43,060 nt of DNA from Verrucomicrobiales bacterium (GTDB lineage Bacteria > Verrucomicrobiota > Verrucomicrobiia > Verrucomicrobiales > DEV007). The DNA lies in assembly GCA_029213195.1 (NCBI GenBank), contig JARGNI010000012.1, forward strand, positions 93,254 to 136,313, given 5' to 3'. Of this stretch, positions 1 to 7,982 are shown piece by piece (the stretch's first letter is position 1; every line of letters starts with the position of its first letter). The notes beneath the pieces were generated by a model. That model saw only the letters and a list, made by a program, of their open reading frames with translations, was not told the DNA's origin and did not search any database. The translations under genes were made by a program, and so were the position numbers.

Positions 1-1
1 G

Positions 2-991
2 TTCGACGAAATCCAAGCCCTCTACGATCTCCCTTTCTTTGACCTCATCCAGAAGTCTCGAAAGGTCCACGAAGCTCACTGGCCGGAGAATGAGGTTCAA
101 CTCTGCACCCTTCTCAGCATCAAGACAGGAGGCTGCTCGGAAGACTGCTCCTACTGCGCCCAGTCGGCGCGCTACAGCACCAGCGTCGAAGCCGAGCGTC
201 TCATGGAGAAAGAAGAGATCATGGAGCGGGCGCAGCTGGCCCGGGAGAATGGCTCGACTCGTTTCTGCATGGGTGCCGCGTGGAAAGGCGTCCGCGATGG
301 CACCAAGCGATTCGACCAGGTCCTCGATATCGTCGAGAGCGTGAGCGAACTCGGTATGGAGGTCTGCACCACCCTCGGGGAACTTGGTCCGACAGAGGCC
401 GAGAAGCTGAAAGAAGCCGGGGTCACCGCCTACAATCACAACATCGACACCTCACCCGAGCACTACAAGAACATCGTCTCGACCCACACTTTCGAAGACC
501 GGCTCAATACCCTTCGCCACGTCCAGGATGCCGGAATGTCAGTCTGCTCAGGCGGCATCCTCGGGCTCGGTGAAAAGACCGAGGATCGGCTCAAGATGCT
601 GGAGATTCTTTCCAACTTCAATCCCCAGCCCGAGAGCGTTCCCATCAATTCTCTCGTCCCGATCCCGGGAACCCCTCTCGCCGAGGAACAGGGCGTCGAT
701 TCTTTCGAAGTTGTCCGCATGATTGCGATCGCCAGGATCGCGATCCCGACGGCCAAGGTTCGTCTCTCCGCCGGTCGCAAGCAGATGAGCGAAGAATTGC
801 AGACCCTCTGTTTCTTCGCCGGGGCGAATTCCATTTTCTACGGAGACAAATTGCTCACGACCGGAAATCCCCAGTCCGAGGCCGATCTCAAGCTCCTCGA
901 AAAACTGGGCCTTTCTCCCCAGAAACCCAACCGCGATCTCTCTGCGCCCGATGCCGAGGAATCACGGCCTCTCGAACCTGCGCTCTCGTGA
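2..991 (+). CDS. bioB: Biotin synthase, 5' end outside window
   Basis: Radical SAM enzyme that inserts sulfur into dethiobiotin, the last step of biotin synthesis. The frame is open from base 2, so the start lies upstream; 329 residues are visible. The S-adenosylmethionine cluster motif C-SED-C-SY-C falls near residues 45-52 of the visible part, preceded by KTGG as usual in BioB. Further on are family blocks such as YNHNIDTSPE, the GGILGLGE segment and NSLVPIPGTPL, which hold conserved cluster-ligand and substrate-pocket residues. The C-terminal sequence FFAGANSIFYGDKLLTT is diagnostic for BioB. The gene ends just before folP, and the two are probably co-transcribed. Identification is secure; only the N-terminus is missing. 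Confidence 0.96.
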   Translation, partial: FDEIQALYDLPFFDLIQKSRKVHEAHWPENEVQLCTLLSIKTGGCSEDCSYCAQSARYSTSVEAERLMEKEEIMERAQLARENGSTRFCMGAAWKGVRDGTKRFDQVLDIVESVSELGMEVCTTLGELGPTEAEKLKEAGVTAYNHNIDTSPEHYKNIVSTHTFEDRLNTLRHVQDAGMSVCSGGILGLGEKTEDRLKMLEILSNFNPQPESVPINSLVPIPGTPLAEEQGVDSFEVVRMIAIARIAIPTAKVRLSAGRKQMSEELQTLCFFAGANSIFYGDKLLTTGNPQSEADLKLLEKLGLSPQKPNRDLSAPDAEESRPLEPALS

Positions 992-1016
992 TTTCCAACC
1001 ACGACTTCGCGCTGGA

Positions 1017-1847
1017 ATGAAGTGGTGCTGTCGTGGAACCGTCTTCGATCTCTCCAAGCAGGGAGAGATCATGGGAATTCTCAATGTCACTCCCGATTCC
1101 TTCTCGGACGGGGGGCGATACGAGACGCAAGCCACCGCGCTGGCTCAGGCCGAGCGGATGCTCTCGGAAGGGGCTGCCATTCTCGATGTCGGTGGCGAGT
1201 CGACTCGCCCCGGAGCCGAGGACGTGCCGGAAGAGGAGGAGACGAGACGAATCGTTCCAGTCATCGCCGAGATCCGCGAGCGCTTTCCCTTGGCAACGGT
1301 ATCCGTCGACACCTCCAAACCTGCGGTCGCAAGAATAGCCCTCGAAGCCGGCGCCCACATCATCAATGACGTCACCGGTTTCCGGGATCCCGAGATGATC
1401 GAAGCCGCCGCGGAATATGACGCCGGATGCGTCGTCATGCATATGCAGGGAACCCCTCGCACGATGCAGCAGTCTCCCAGCTACGAGAATGTTGTCCGCG
1501 AGATCGCCGACTTTTTCCGGGAGCGACTCGCCTCAATGCAATCCGCCGGAATCGCTCCGGAAGCGATCGTATTCGATCCCGGAATCGGATTCGGCAAGTC
1601 TTTCGACCACAATCTCGCCCTCCTGAATCATCTCGAGGAACTCGAGATCGAGGGGCGACCACTTCTCCTCGGAGTTTCCCGAAAATCCTTTCTCGGAAAG
1701 CTGATCGATTCCGACGCGCCGGAAGAACGCGACTGGCCCACCGCAGCGGTGACCTCGCTTGCCGTGGAAAAAGGAGTGCTGCTGCACCGGGTCCATGCCG
1801 TCGGCCCCAATCGCGAAGCGATGCGGATGACGGAGGCGATGAGGTAG
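1017..1847 (+). CDS. folP: Dihydropteroate synthase
   Basis: Condenses p-aminobenzoate with hydroxymethyl-dihydropterin pyrophosphate in folate synthesis; cytoplasmic TIM barrel and the sulfonamide target. Visible motifs: the pterin-site block GILNVTPDSFSDGG near residue 22, STRPGAE, the VDTSKP strand, INDVTGF, HMQGTPRTMQ, DPGIGFGKSFDHN and GVSRKSFLG. The length from this start, 276 residues, is normal for the family. The same frame is open further upstream to 951, overlapping bioB, but those extra residues match nothing expected, so I chose the ATG at 1017, 25 bases after the bioB stop. It ends with TAG, 29 bases before the convergent acyltransferase gene. Confidence 0.95.
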   Translation: MKWCCRGTVFDLSKQGEIMGILNVTPDSFSDGGRYETQATALAQAERMLSEGAAILDVGGESTRPGAEDVPEEEETRRIVPVIAEIRERFPLATVSVDTSKPAVARIALEAGAHIINDVTGFRDPEMIEAAAEYDAGCVVMHMQGTPRTMQQSPSYENVVREIADFFRERLASMQSAGIAPEAIVFDPGIGFGKSFDHNLALLNHLEELEIEGRPLLLGVSRKSFLGKLIDSDAPEERDWPTAAVTSLAVEKGVLLHRVHAVGPNREAMRMTEAMR

Positions 1848-1876
1848 GCAATCGAAGAAATCGCGTCTCGATCACC

Positions 1877-2839
1877 CTACAGAACCACAAAAAGAACGAG
1901 GTAATCCTCCTGCCGATCGGCCCATCGCTCCTTGTAGGGCGAATGCATGCCGAGGTCGTACTCGCTCCTTCCTTCCGTGGCGGAGCGCTTCAGATTCTCC
2001 AACTGGAGCCAGTTGCCGAGCCCCCACGATTTCGCTTCGTCCACGTAGCTCATCTGGAGTCCTCGGTAACCCTTCTCGTAGAGGCCACCCAACTGGAAGG
2101 CGACATCGCGATCGCTCTCGGTCACGAAGAGGACGCGGAGCTGATTCCGTTCCTGCAGATCCGTCATCAGTTGAGCATAGAAAAGTCGATACTCCTCGCT
2201 CAGAAAGATATCGGTACCCTCTCGCCATTTGTAGGTCTGTTGCTGGATGGCGAGAATACGCTGCATGAGATCGGGGACGGGGGCATCGGAGGCGTCCACA
2301 ATCTCGCTCCCGTCCGGGACTCGCAGCTGACGCATTGTCTTCCGAAATTTCTTCGAGCGTCGGGCGAGCCAGGCCTCATACCCCTGGGAAAGATCGATCA
2401 ACATGCAGTCCGTTCCGGGAAACTCCTGCCAGTGGTGGCAGGAGCTCTTGCGTCGTTCCAGCGCGGCGAAGTGCGCTCCCGATTTTCTCACCCCGCCGAG
2501 GCAGAAACCAACCTTTCCGCGGAATCCCTCTTCGGCGACCCGGAAGAGAAGATCGACGGTTGCTTCCGGATTCCCGATCAGCGAACTCCCGAACATCCAG
2601 GAAGACTCCCACGGATAGAAAACTCCGGTCCCCTGGCGCTCCGCAAAAAGCAGCCAGTTCCCCTCTTCCTCGATGATGAGTCGCTCTCCCGCAGTCTCCC
2701 CGGAAGCCAGGTTGTCGATCGCAGCTCGCTGCCAGGGCGTCTGGCTGCAGAAGGTCGCGATTTCGGGAGTGGCCAACACCGCTCGATCGAACTCCTCCCG
2801 ACAGGCAAGGAATCGATCGAGAGAAATTCGCTTCATCAC
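1877..2839 (-). CDS. GNAT/FemAB-like acyltransferase, unknown substrate
   Basis: A 320-residue soluble protein without a signal peptide. The C-terminal half resembles the GNAT-fold acyltransferase group typified by FemAB and the BioF2/CelD-like proteins: a block rich in Arg and Lys (WLARRSKKFRKTMRQLR, near residues 165-180), then QQQTYKWREG, VTESDRDVAFQLGG, and a closing YDLGMHSPYKERWA segment that is common in this group. Family members attach acyl or aminoacyl groups to amines; the substrate cannot be read from sequence. It is the last gene of a minus-strand run behind the HtrA-like protease, with 108 bases between them. Family confidence is moderate; function is open. Confidence 0.7.
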   Translation of the reverse strand: MMKRISLDRFLACREEFDRAVLATPEIATFCSQTPWQRAAIDNLASGETAGERLIIEEEGNWLLFAERQGTGVFYPWESSWMFGSSLIGNPEATVDLLFRVAEEGFRGKVGFCLGGVRKSGAHFAALERRKSSCHHWQEFPGTDCMLIDLSQGYEAWLARRSKKFRKTMRQLRVPDGSEIVDASDAPVPDLMQRILAIQQQTYKWREGTDIFLSEEYRLFYAQLMTDLQERNQLRVLFVTESDRDVAFQLGGLYEKGYRGLQMSYVDEAKSWGLGNWLQLENLKRSATEGRSEYDLGMHSPYKERWADRQEDYLVLFVVL

Positions 2840-2947
2840 TTCTTCTCCTTCCCCTCTGTTGCCTCCCGGACCCGCCCCTGTTGCTCCCGTGAAGAAAGAG
2901 GGGCGAATCGCACAATCAGCCCTTTGGAAACGAATTGTCGAAACTGA

Positions 2948-4498
2948 TCACGGGGTCAGAAAAGCGCGGATGAGTCGACCCTCGCGGCTCAGGATCATGA
3001 CGGTGGTCTTGTCCTGGGGAAGAGATCCGAGGAGATCGAAGAAGGTCGCCGTATCCGTCACCGGATCCTGGTTGATCCGATGAATCAGGTCACCCACCTG
3101 GAACTGCTGCTCGGCCTGCGAACCCGCCTTCAATTCGCTCACGAGAATGGCAGGAGTGGTCTCCTTGAGCCCGAGAGCGAGCCGCTGATCCGAAGTCAGG
3201 TTCGAAACGGAAATCCCGATCGCATCGGCAATGGACTGACCATTGCTCGAAATATCGGAACGAAGCCGAAGGGTATTGGGATCGGATTTCGAGATCACGG
3301 CAGCCTCCAGCTCGATCACGTCTCCCTTGCGAGCGATCGTAAGCTTGGCGGTCTCACCGGCTTTCTTGGATCGAATCCGTCCGAGAGTTTCCTCAGCCGT
3401 CTGGACTTCCTTGTTCTCGAACTTCAAAATCACATCCCCGGGCTTGAGCCCGGCACTCTCGGCAGGTGAGCCTTTCACCACATTGGTGATCAGGGCTCCT
3501 TTCGTGCTCCAAAGCCCGAGCGCGAGTGCGTAGTTCCGCGTGATATTCTCCAACTCCAACCCGAGGTAGCCCCGAATCAGCGGGCGACCGAGGACAATCG
3601 CCTCGAAGACTTCCTTCACTTCGTTGGCCGGAATCGCAAGACCGATCCCCTGCCAGACCTTGACCTCCTGCTGGCCAGCAAAAATGGCGACATTGATCCC
3701 GATGACCTCTCCTCGCACATTGACGAGTGGGCCTCCCGAATTCCCGGGATTGATAACCGCATCGACTTGGAAATATTCATTCGAGCCATCGCTGAGCTCG
3801 CGCTGCTTCGCACTGATGATCCCTCTCGTCACCGTTTCATTCAGACCAAAGGGGTTCCCGACAGCGAGAACCATTTCGCCCACCCGGACCTGGTCGGAAT
3901 CTCCAAAGGCGAGCGGTCGAAATTCCGGGAGCGTTGTCCCCTCGGGAGGCACGATCTTGAGAACGGCGACATCGACGTTTGGATCACTCCCGACCCATTC
4001 CGCAGCATACTCGCTGCCATCGTGAGCTGTCACCCGGATCTCGTCGACACCGGCGACGACATGGTGATTCGTCACGATGTGGCCCTGGTCGGTCACGATC
4101 ACTCCAGAACCCAGGCCGGGAGCCTGATACCGCTGGCTCTGGCGTCGCCCGAACAATCCAAACGGATCCGCCGGAACGATGCGGGTGACATCGACATTGG
4201 TCTTCGTATCAATACTGACGACGGAGGGAACCACCGCATCGGTCAGATCGGAAAGCGCCATGCTCACTTCTTCGAGAATCCCGGTGTCGTTGAGATCGAG
4301 CGGAACCGCGCGAGGAAGCGTCTGTTCACCGGCCTGGGCGAGAACGGGTGGCGAGGAGCCGATGACCGCGGTGAGCGACCTCCCCCGGAGAAGGTCGAAG
4401 ATGTCGTATCGGCTCTCTTCCTTGATGAGAACGAGGTAAATCGCACCGGAAAGGACGAGAAAGGCAAAGAGAGAAAGGATCTGGGAAAGAATTCTCAT
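2948..4498 (-). CDS. HtrA/Deg-type periplasmic serine protease with two PDZ domains
   Basis: Membrane-anchored, 516-residue protease for envelope protein quality control. Residues 5-25 form one hydrophobic segment, better read as an uncleaved anchor than as a signal peptide. The trypsin-like domain holds the full triad: His146 in TNHHVVAG, Asp176 in PNVDVAVLKI and Ser254 in NPGNSGGPLVN. Two PDZ domains follow, the first near residues 315-405 (YLGLEL through SPAESAGLKPGDVI) and the second near 420-510. An open frame extends further upstream, but that part is antisense to nothing recognisable and would overlap the neighbour; the ATG at 4498 gives the expected N-terminus. It lies 52 bases downstream of the thioredoxin-fold gene, suggesting an envelope-maintenance operon. 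Confidence 0.93.
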   Translation of the reverse strand: MRILSQILSLFAFLVLSGAIYLVLIKEESRYDIFDLLRGRSLTAVIGSSPPVLAQAGEQTLPRAVPLDLNDTGILEEVSMALSDLTDAVVPSVVSIDTKTNVDVTRIVPADPFGLFGRRQSQRYQAPGLGSGVIVTDQGHIVTNHHVVAGVDEIRVTAHDGSEYAAEWVGSDPNVDVAVLKIVPPEGTTLPEFRPLAFGDSDQVRVGEMVLAVGNPFGLNETVTRGIISAKQRELSDGSNEYFQVDAVINPGNSGGPLVNVRGEVIGINVAIFAGQQEVKVWQGIGLAIPANEVKEVFEAIVLGRPLIRGYLGLELENITRNYALALGLWSTKGALITNVVKGSPAESAGLKPGDVILKFENKEVQTAEETLGRIRSKKAGETAKLTIARKGDVIELEAAVISKSDPNTLRLRSDISSNGQSIADAIGISVSNLTSDQRLALGLKETTPAILVSELKAGSQAEQQFQVGDLIHRINQDPVTDTATFFDLLGSLPQDKTTVMILSREGRLIRAFLTP

Positions 4499-4550
4499 AG
4501 TCGAAGGTTGGACGATCGGAGAAAAGAGATCAGGTGACCGTCGGGGGCGA

Positions 4551-5582
4551 TCAGGGAGCTGCCTCCTCGGGGGACTCCAATGTATCAACAGCGGGGAAAG
4601 ACTCCACCAACTTTTGATCGGCAGGAGCAAGGTCATTGAGCTTGACGATCCAGGTCTGGCCCGACGCATCCTGGAGACGGACCCGGGTCCCGTCGTGGGC
4701 GAGAAACCTGGCAAAGAGGAGCTTGCCCATGTAGTTGGACCAATCCCGAAAACCGTACCGGACGAGCTCTGCCTTGCGGGCTTCGATCGACTCGAGGATG
4801 GGGAGACAGGCGCCTCGAAGCCGGTTGAAGTAATCGACGGGACGCCCCTTGCGATACCCTCGGATCCCTTTCTCGACTTCCCCGTTGGGATTGAAGAGAA
4901 GCACATTGGGATATCCTTTCACTTTGAACTTGTCCTTGATGCGGCGGAGGGCGTCGTGATTGTCGGTGATATTCCGCTCATAGTTGAGATAGCAGATGAC
5001 GAGATTCTCTTTCACATACTCGTTGAAGCTCTTGGTCGAAAAGACTTCCTGGGAAAGGGCCATCGCCTGTTCATTCCAAATCCCAGTGAAAAGCAGCATC
5101 AGGGGCTTCTGTTCCCGTTGCGCCCGATCAAAAGCGTAGTGAGGATTGATCTCCCACCAAGCACTGTCGGGATCATCAGGGAAGACCTTGACCCGTTCCG
5201 GTCGAAACTCCTCGATCTTACGGCTGTCGATCTTGAGGGGAGCTACCGTCACTCCGGCGGGAGTATTCGAGGGAGCATCAGGCACCATCTTGATACTTGG
5301 ATCCGGCATCACCGCGGGCGGAGGCGGATTGAAGGGCCTCGGATCCACAGCCTGGGGACCCGTGGGAACGGGAGTCGCAATCATCCCGCCGGGACTTCCA
5401 GAAGTCGTTGCCTCCGGCGCAACAGGCTGTGCCTGGATTGGGGCGCCTGATGCCGAAGGAGCCGGATTCCCCGAATCCTGGGCTATTCCGAGGCTCGCGA
5501 TAACTCCAAACGACGCGAAAACGCCCCAGACGGAACCGATCCGTCCGCATAGAGCGCCATTCTTTCGTCGTTTTGTCCTCAT
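4551..5582 (-). CDS. Secreted thioredoxin-fold protein without CxxC, with SHD1-like C-terminus
   Basis: A 343-residue exported protein. The basic N-terminus plus a hydrophobic stretch (about residues 12-34, ending near GIAQ) looks like a signal peptide. A Pro/Ala/Ser-rich linker (35-115) follows, then a thioredoxin-like domain (about 145-260) with the fold signatures KPLMLLFTG and KGYPNVLLFNPNG. The active-site Cys pair is gone: Trp169 is followed by Asn-Glu-Gln-Ala where W-C-x-x-C is expected. Residues 286-330 (FLAHDGTRVRLQD through LAPADQKLVESF) resemble the SHD1 domain frequent in Verrucomicrobiota and Planctomycetes secreted proteins; a related domain occurs in the DUF1549 gene at 41.0 kb. 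A binding or chaperone role is more likely than redox. I took the ATG at 5582 because residues upstream of it are not signal-like. Confidence 0.75.
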   Translation of the reverse strand: MRTKRRKNGALCGRIGSVWGVFASFGVIASLGIAQDSGNPAPSASGAPIQAQPVAPEATTSGSPGGMIATPVPTGPQAVDPRPFNPPPPAVMPDPSIKMVPDAPSNTPAGVTVAPLKIDSRKIEEFRPERVKVFPDDPDSAWWEINPHYAFDRAQREQKPLMLLFTGIWNEQAMALSQEVFSTKSFNEYVKENLVICYLNYERNITDNHDALRRIKDKFKVKGYPNVLLFNPNGEVEKGIRGYRKGRPVDYFNRLRGACLPILESIEARKAELVRYGFRDWSNYMGKLLFARFLAHDGTRVRLQDASGQTWIVKLNDLAPADQKLVESFPAVDTLESPEEAAP

Positions 5583-5637
5583 TTCGCCGAAACCGAGAGT
5601 AACAAAGCACGGATTTTCAAGATAGGGAAATTGACAA

Positions 5638-5654
5638 TCGGCACGAGCCTTGCT
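5638..5654 (+). promoter_or_regulatory. Candidate sigma-54 type promoter for the Mrp operon
   Basis: The 17 bases fit the -24/-12 consensus YTGGCACGRNNNTTGCW at all positions but one (C for T at position 2). GG lies at 5640-5641 and GC at 5652-5653, with the required 10-base spacing. Transcription would start near 5665, leaving a leader of about 20 bases before mrpE. An overlapping TTGACA at 5631-5636 could instead be a -35 box, but the hexamer 17 bases later (TCAAGT) is a poor -10. It sits in the 102-base divergent gap between the thioredoxin-fold gene and mrpE. Confidence 0.35.
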
Positions 5655-5684
5655 CAAGTCCACTTCCCCACCCGCTCTTTCGCG

Positions 5685-6215
5685 ATGGAAGAATCCGAAC
5701 CCAAACACTATCTTTACCGAGGCATCGTCTTCGTCATGCTTTTCGTGACGTGGTTCATCCTGTCTGGTTTCAATGATGGGTTTCACCTGACGCTGGGCAT
5801 CATTTCCTGCGGGCTGGTGACGTGGATGTCATCCGACCTGCTCTTCGAGCATAGGGATGCGTCGGTGTTCGCACGCTTGCGGCAGATGGGACGACTCCTG
5901 GCCTACCTGTGCTGGCTGGTCTGGCAAATTTTCCTGGCCAATCTGCACCTCCTCAAGCTCTCCTTCAGTCCCCGCTCGGCTCTCCAGCCACACATCCTCC
6001 GATATGAATCGAATCTCGAGACCGACTTCGAACGATTCCTTCTTGCGAACTCCATTACCCTGACTCCGGGAACCGTCACGATCAAGATCATCGGCAACAT
6101 GTATTACATCCACGCGATCAGCGACATCTCAGCACAGGGCCTCGATGGGGAGATGGAGCGCCGGATTCGCCACATTTTTGAAACATCCCCTTCCCGGAAA
6201 ACCTCCGAAGCCTGA
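5685..6215 (+). CDS. mrpE: Mrp Na+/H+ antiporter subunit E
   Basis: Small membrane subunit of the Mrp (Mnh/Pha) cation/proton antiporter, 176 residues from this start. Two or three hydrophobic helices (about residues 12-50 and 70-95) precede the family's cytoplasmic region: LRYESNLETDFERFLLANSITLTPGT, with NSITLTPGT highly typical of MrpE, then VHAI-like residues and a short tail. An upstream in-frame start at 5631 would add 18 residues without family support; the ATG at 5685 begins the expected N-terminus and lies downstream of the promoter candidate. It is the first gene of a ten-gene operon, with only 3 bases before mrpF. Confidence 0.9.
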   Translation: MEESEPKHYLYRGIVFVMLFVTWFILSGFNDGFHLTLGIISCGLVTWMSSDLLFEHRDASVFARLRQMGRLLAYLCWLVWQIFLANLHLLKLSFSPRSALQPHILRYESNLETDFERFLLANSITLTPGTVTIKIIGNMYYIHAISDISAQGLDGEMERRIRHIFETSPSRKTSEA

Positions 6216-6218
6216 GCC

Positions 6219-6542
6219 ATGACTTTCGAGTATTTTTCCATCGGCGTAGGACTCGCGGTCCTCATCTTCATGCTCCCGGCCATGTGGCGCCTGACGGTAG
6301 GCCCCACCGCTCTCGATCGGATCGTCGCGGTGAATGTCATCGGGACGAAAACTGCGGTGCTTCTCGTGATCATCGGAGTCATCTTCGGTCGAGTCGAAAT
6401 GTTCGTCGATTTCGCCCTCGCCTACGCCCTCCTGAATTTTACCGGCTCGCTTGCCGCTGCCCGCTTTCTCCACAAAACCAAGCGGCCTGCGGTGGAACCT
6501 GAAAAAGAATTTCCGACCGAGTCCAGTCGGACCGAATCATGA
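6219..6542 (+). CDS. mrpF: Mrp Na+/H+ antiporter subunit F
   Basis: A 107-residue protein with three transmembrane helices, matching the usual MrpF size and layout. The block RLTVGPTALDRIVAVNVIGT near residues 25-45 is the family signature, and the third helix ends in FALAYALLNFTGSLAAARF. It overlaps mrpG by ATGA, indicating translational coupling. Its role is structural within the Mrp complex; it has no activity alone in characterised systems. The polar C-terminal tail (after residue 85) is slightly longer than typical. Confidence 0.92.
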   Translation: MTFEYFSIGVGLAVLIFMLPAMWRLTVGPTALDRIVAVNVIGTKTAVLLVIIGVIFGRVEMFVDFALAYALLNFTGSLAAARFLHKTKRPAVEPEKEFPTESSRTES

Positions 6543-6910
6543 TCATCACGATTCTCAGCGTCCTCCTCATCGGAGCGGGCACGGTCTTCTTCCTCGGAGC
6601 CGCCGTCGGGTTGGTGCGATTTCCTGATTTCTATACCCGCACCCATGCCGCCGGAAAGGGCGACACTCTTTCGAGTCTCCTCGTCATTCTGGGCTACTGC
6701 GTCTATCAACTGAAGGATTTCGAAAGCTTCGGAGAAAGCTGGCCCATTCTTCTCGTGATTCTCAAGCTCCTCGGGATCTCGGTTTTCATTCTCATCACGA
6801 GCCCCACCAGCACCCATGCCCTGATGGATGCGGGTTGGGAGGACAAGGTGGAGCCCACGATCCAAGAGGGTCACCCCAACCACCTCAACGACGATAGTGG
6901 AAAATTTTAA
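6539..6910 (+). CDS. mrpG: Mrp Na+/H+ antiporter subunit G
   Basis: A 123-residue, three-helix subunit of the Mrp complex. The sequence GLVRFPDFYTRTHAAGKGDT near residues 24-44 is the MrpG signature, followed by a helix and SPTSTHALMDAGWE, where family members carry SPTaaHaiarAA. The start overlaps the mrpF stop by 4 bases. The polar C-terminus (EDKVEPTIQEG onward) is the usual short cytoplasmic tail. Confidence 0.92.
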   Translation: MIITILSVLLIGAGTVFFLGAAVGLVRFPDFYTRTHAAGKGDTLSSLLVILGYCVYQLKDFESFGESWPILLVILKLLGISVFILITSPTSTHALMDAGWEDKVEPTIQEGHPNHLNDDSGKF

Positions 6911-6922
6911 CTGCCTTGCACC

Positions 6923-7168
6923 GTGATTCTCGCCTTTGACATCGTCATTCTCGTCTTCCTGGTGATCGCAGCGATCATCTCGTTGAGCGTGAAGGATTTG
7001 CTCAGCGCTTCGATGATCTATGGGATCTACGGATTCCTCATCTGTCTGCTCTGGGCGGAAATGGGAGCCGTCGACGTCGCCTTCACTGAGGCCTCGGTGG
7101 GAGCCGGAATCTCCACCGTTCTTCTCGTCGCCACGGTGTTCAACACGAAACGCAAATCCTCGGACTGA
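6923..7168 (+). CDS. MbhD/DUF4040-like subunit (MrpA C-terminal piece)
   Basis: An 81-residue protein with about three hydrophobic helices and a GTG start. LSVKDLLSASMIYGIYGFL and then AEMGAVDVAFTEASVGAGI match the DUF4040/MbhD domain, which is normally fused inside the C-terminal part of MrpA and is a free subunit in membrane-bound hydrogenases and some Mrp operons. Here it is free, supporting a split MrpA. There is no clear Shine-Dalgarno sequence, so coupling to mrpG 12 bases upstream is likely. In characterised complexes this region lies in the ion-translocation path near MrpG; that role here is inferred from the family. Confidence 0.82.
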   Translation: MILAFDIVILVFLVIAAIISLSVKDLLSASMIYGIYGFLICLLWAEMGAVDVAFTEASVGAGISTVLLVATVFNTKRKSSD

Positions 7169-7178
7169 CTTTGACGTG

Positions 7179-7970
7179 ATGCTCTCGAAAGTATTTGCCA
7201 CCCTCGCCGTTGTCATCACCGGCAGCATTCTCCTCTACGGGGTTACCGATTTCCCGGCCTTCGGCGATCCCAAATCCCCGGCCAGCGCCGGTGTCCCGGG
7301 AAGCGAAAGCGTCTCCCAGTACTTTATCACCGAGAGCTACGGAGACACCAAGGTGCCCAACCTTGTAACCTCGGTCCTCGCCGACTACCGGGGCTATGAC
7401 ACGATGTTCGAAACCGTCGTGATCTTTGCGGCGGGAATGGCCATCTTCGCAATCCTCCGTGTCGTGGGTGATGAGAAAGACTCTCGAAAAAAGCGGGTCG
7501 AGGAAAACACCTTCACCAACGGCGACCACAGCCGCATCATCGTGGGGACAACCTGTCGTATCGTGGTCCCTGTGATTCAGCTTTTCGCACTCTACGTGAT
7601 TGCCCACGGCCACCACAGCCCGGGAGGTGGGTTCCAGGGAGGTGTGATTCTCGGAGCGAGCTTCATCATCCTGGCGCTCTCGGATCATCTCAATGCCGCT
7701 CTCCGTCGCTTCAGTGAGAAGAGCTACACGATCATTGCGGTGGTCGGCATCCTGATCTACGCCGCCTTTGGTGTCGTCGCCCAGCTTCTCGGCGCCAACT
7801 TTCTCGACTACGGCGTCTTGCAACCTCTCCTCTTTACCGACGGACCCGAAATGGCCCGCTCTCACAGCATGCTTGGAGTCGAAATCGGGGTCGCCTTTAC
7901 CGTCACGGCGATCATGTTCGCGATCTACGCCAATCTTTCCACCCGAGGTCTGCTCCGCAACGGGCTCTAA
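7179..7970 (+). CDS. mrpB: MbhE-MrpB fusion subunit of the Mrp antiporter
   Basis: A 263-residue membrane protein with two family modules. Residues 1-95 resemble MbhE: a first helix, then a periplasmic stretch (VSQYFITESYGDTKVPNLVTSVLADYRGYDTM) leading to a helix with FETVVIFAAGMAIFAIL. Residues 115-263 are MrpB/MnhB, with HGHHSPGGGFQGGVILGASF as the clear signature. In long MrpA proteins the MbhE part is the C-terminus of MrpA; here it is joined to B. I chose the ATG at 7179; a GTG one codon earlier is an equal alternative. It lies 10 bases after the MbhD-like gene and 12 before mrpC. Confidence 0.87.
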   Translation: MLSKVFATLAVVITGSILLYGVTDFPAFGDPKSPASAGVPGSESVSQYFITESYGDTKVPNLVTSVLADYRGYDTMFETVVIFAAGMAIFAILRVVGDEKDSRKKRVEENTFTNGDHSRIIVGTTCRIVVPVIQLFALYVIAHGHHSPGGGFQGGVILGASFIILALSDHLNAALRRFSEKSYTIIAVVGILIYAAFGVVAQLLGANFLDYGVLQPLLFTDGPEMARSHSMLGVEIGVAFTVTAIMFAIYANLSTRGLLRNGL

Positions 7971-7982
7971 TCGTTTTCCTTT

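Noticed and set aside
1427-2947. 506-codon open frame on the plus strand across folP and the acyltransferase gene
   Set aside because: It is out of frame with folP and antisense to a well-supported gene, and its composition (Arg/Pro/Ser-rich) matches no family. High GC and biased codon use leave such frames open.
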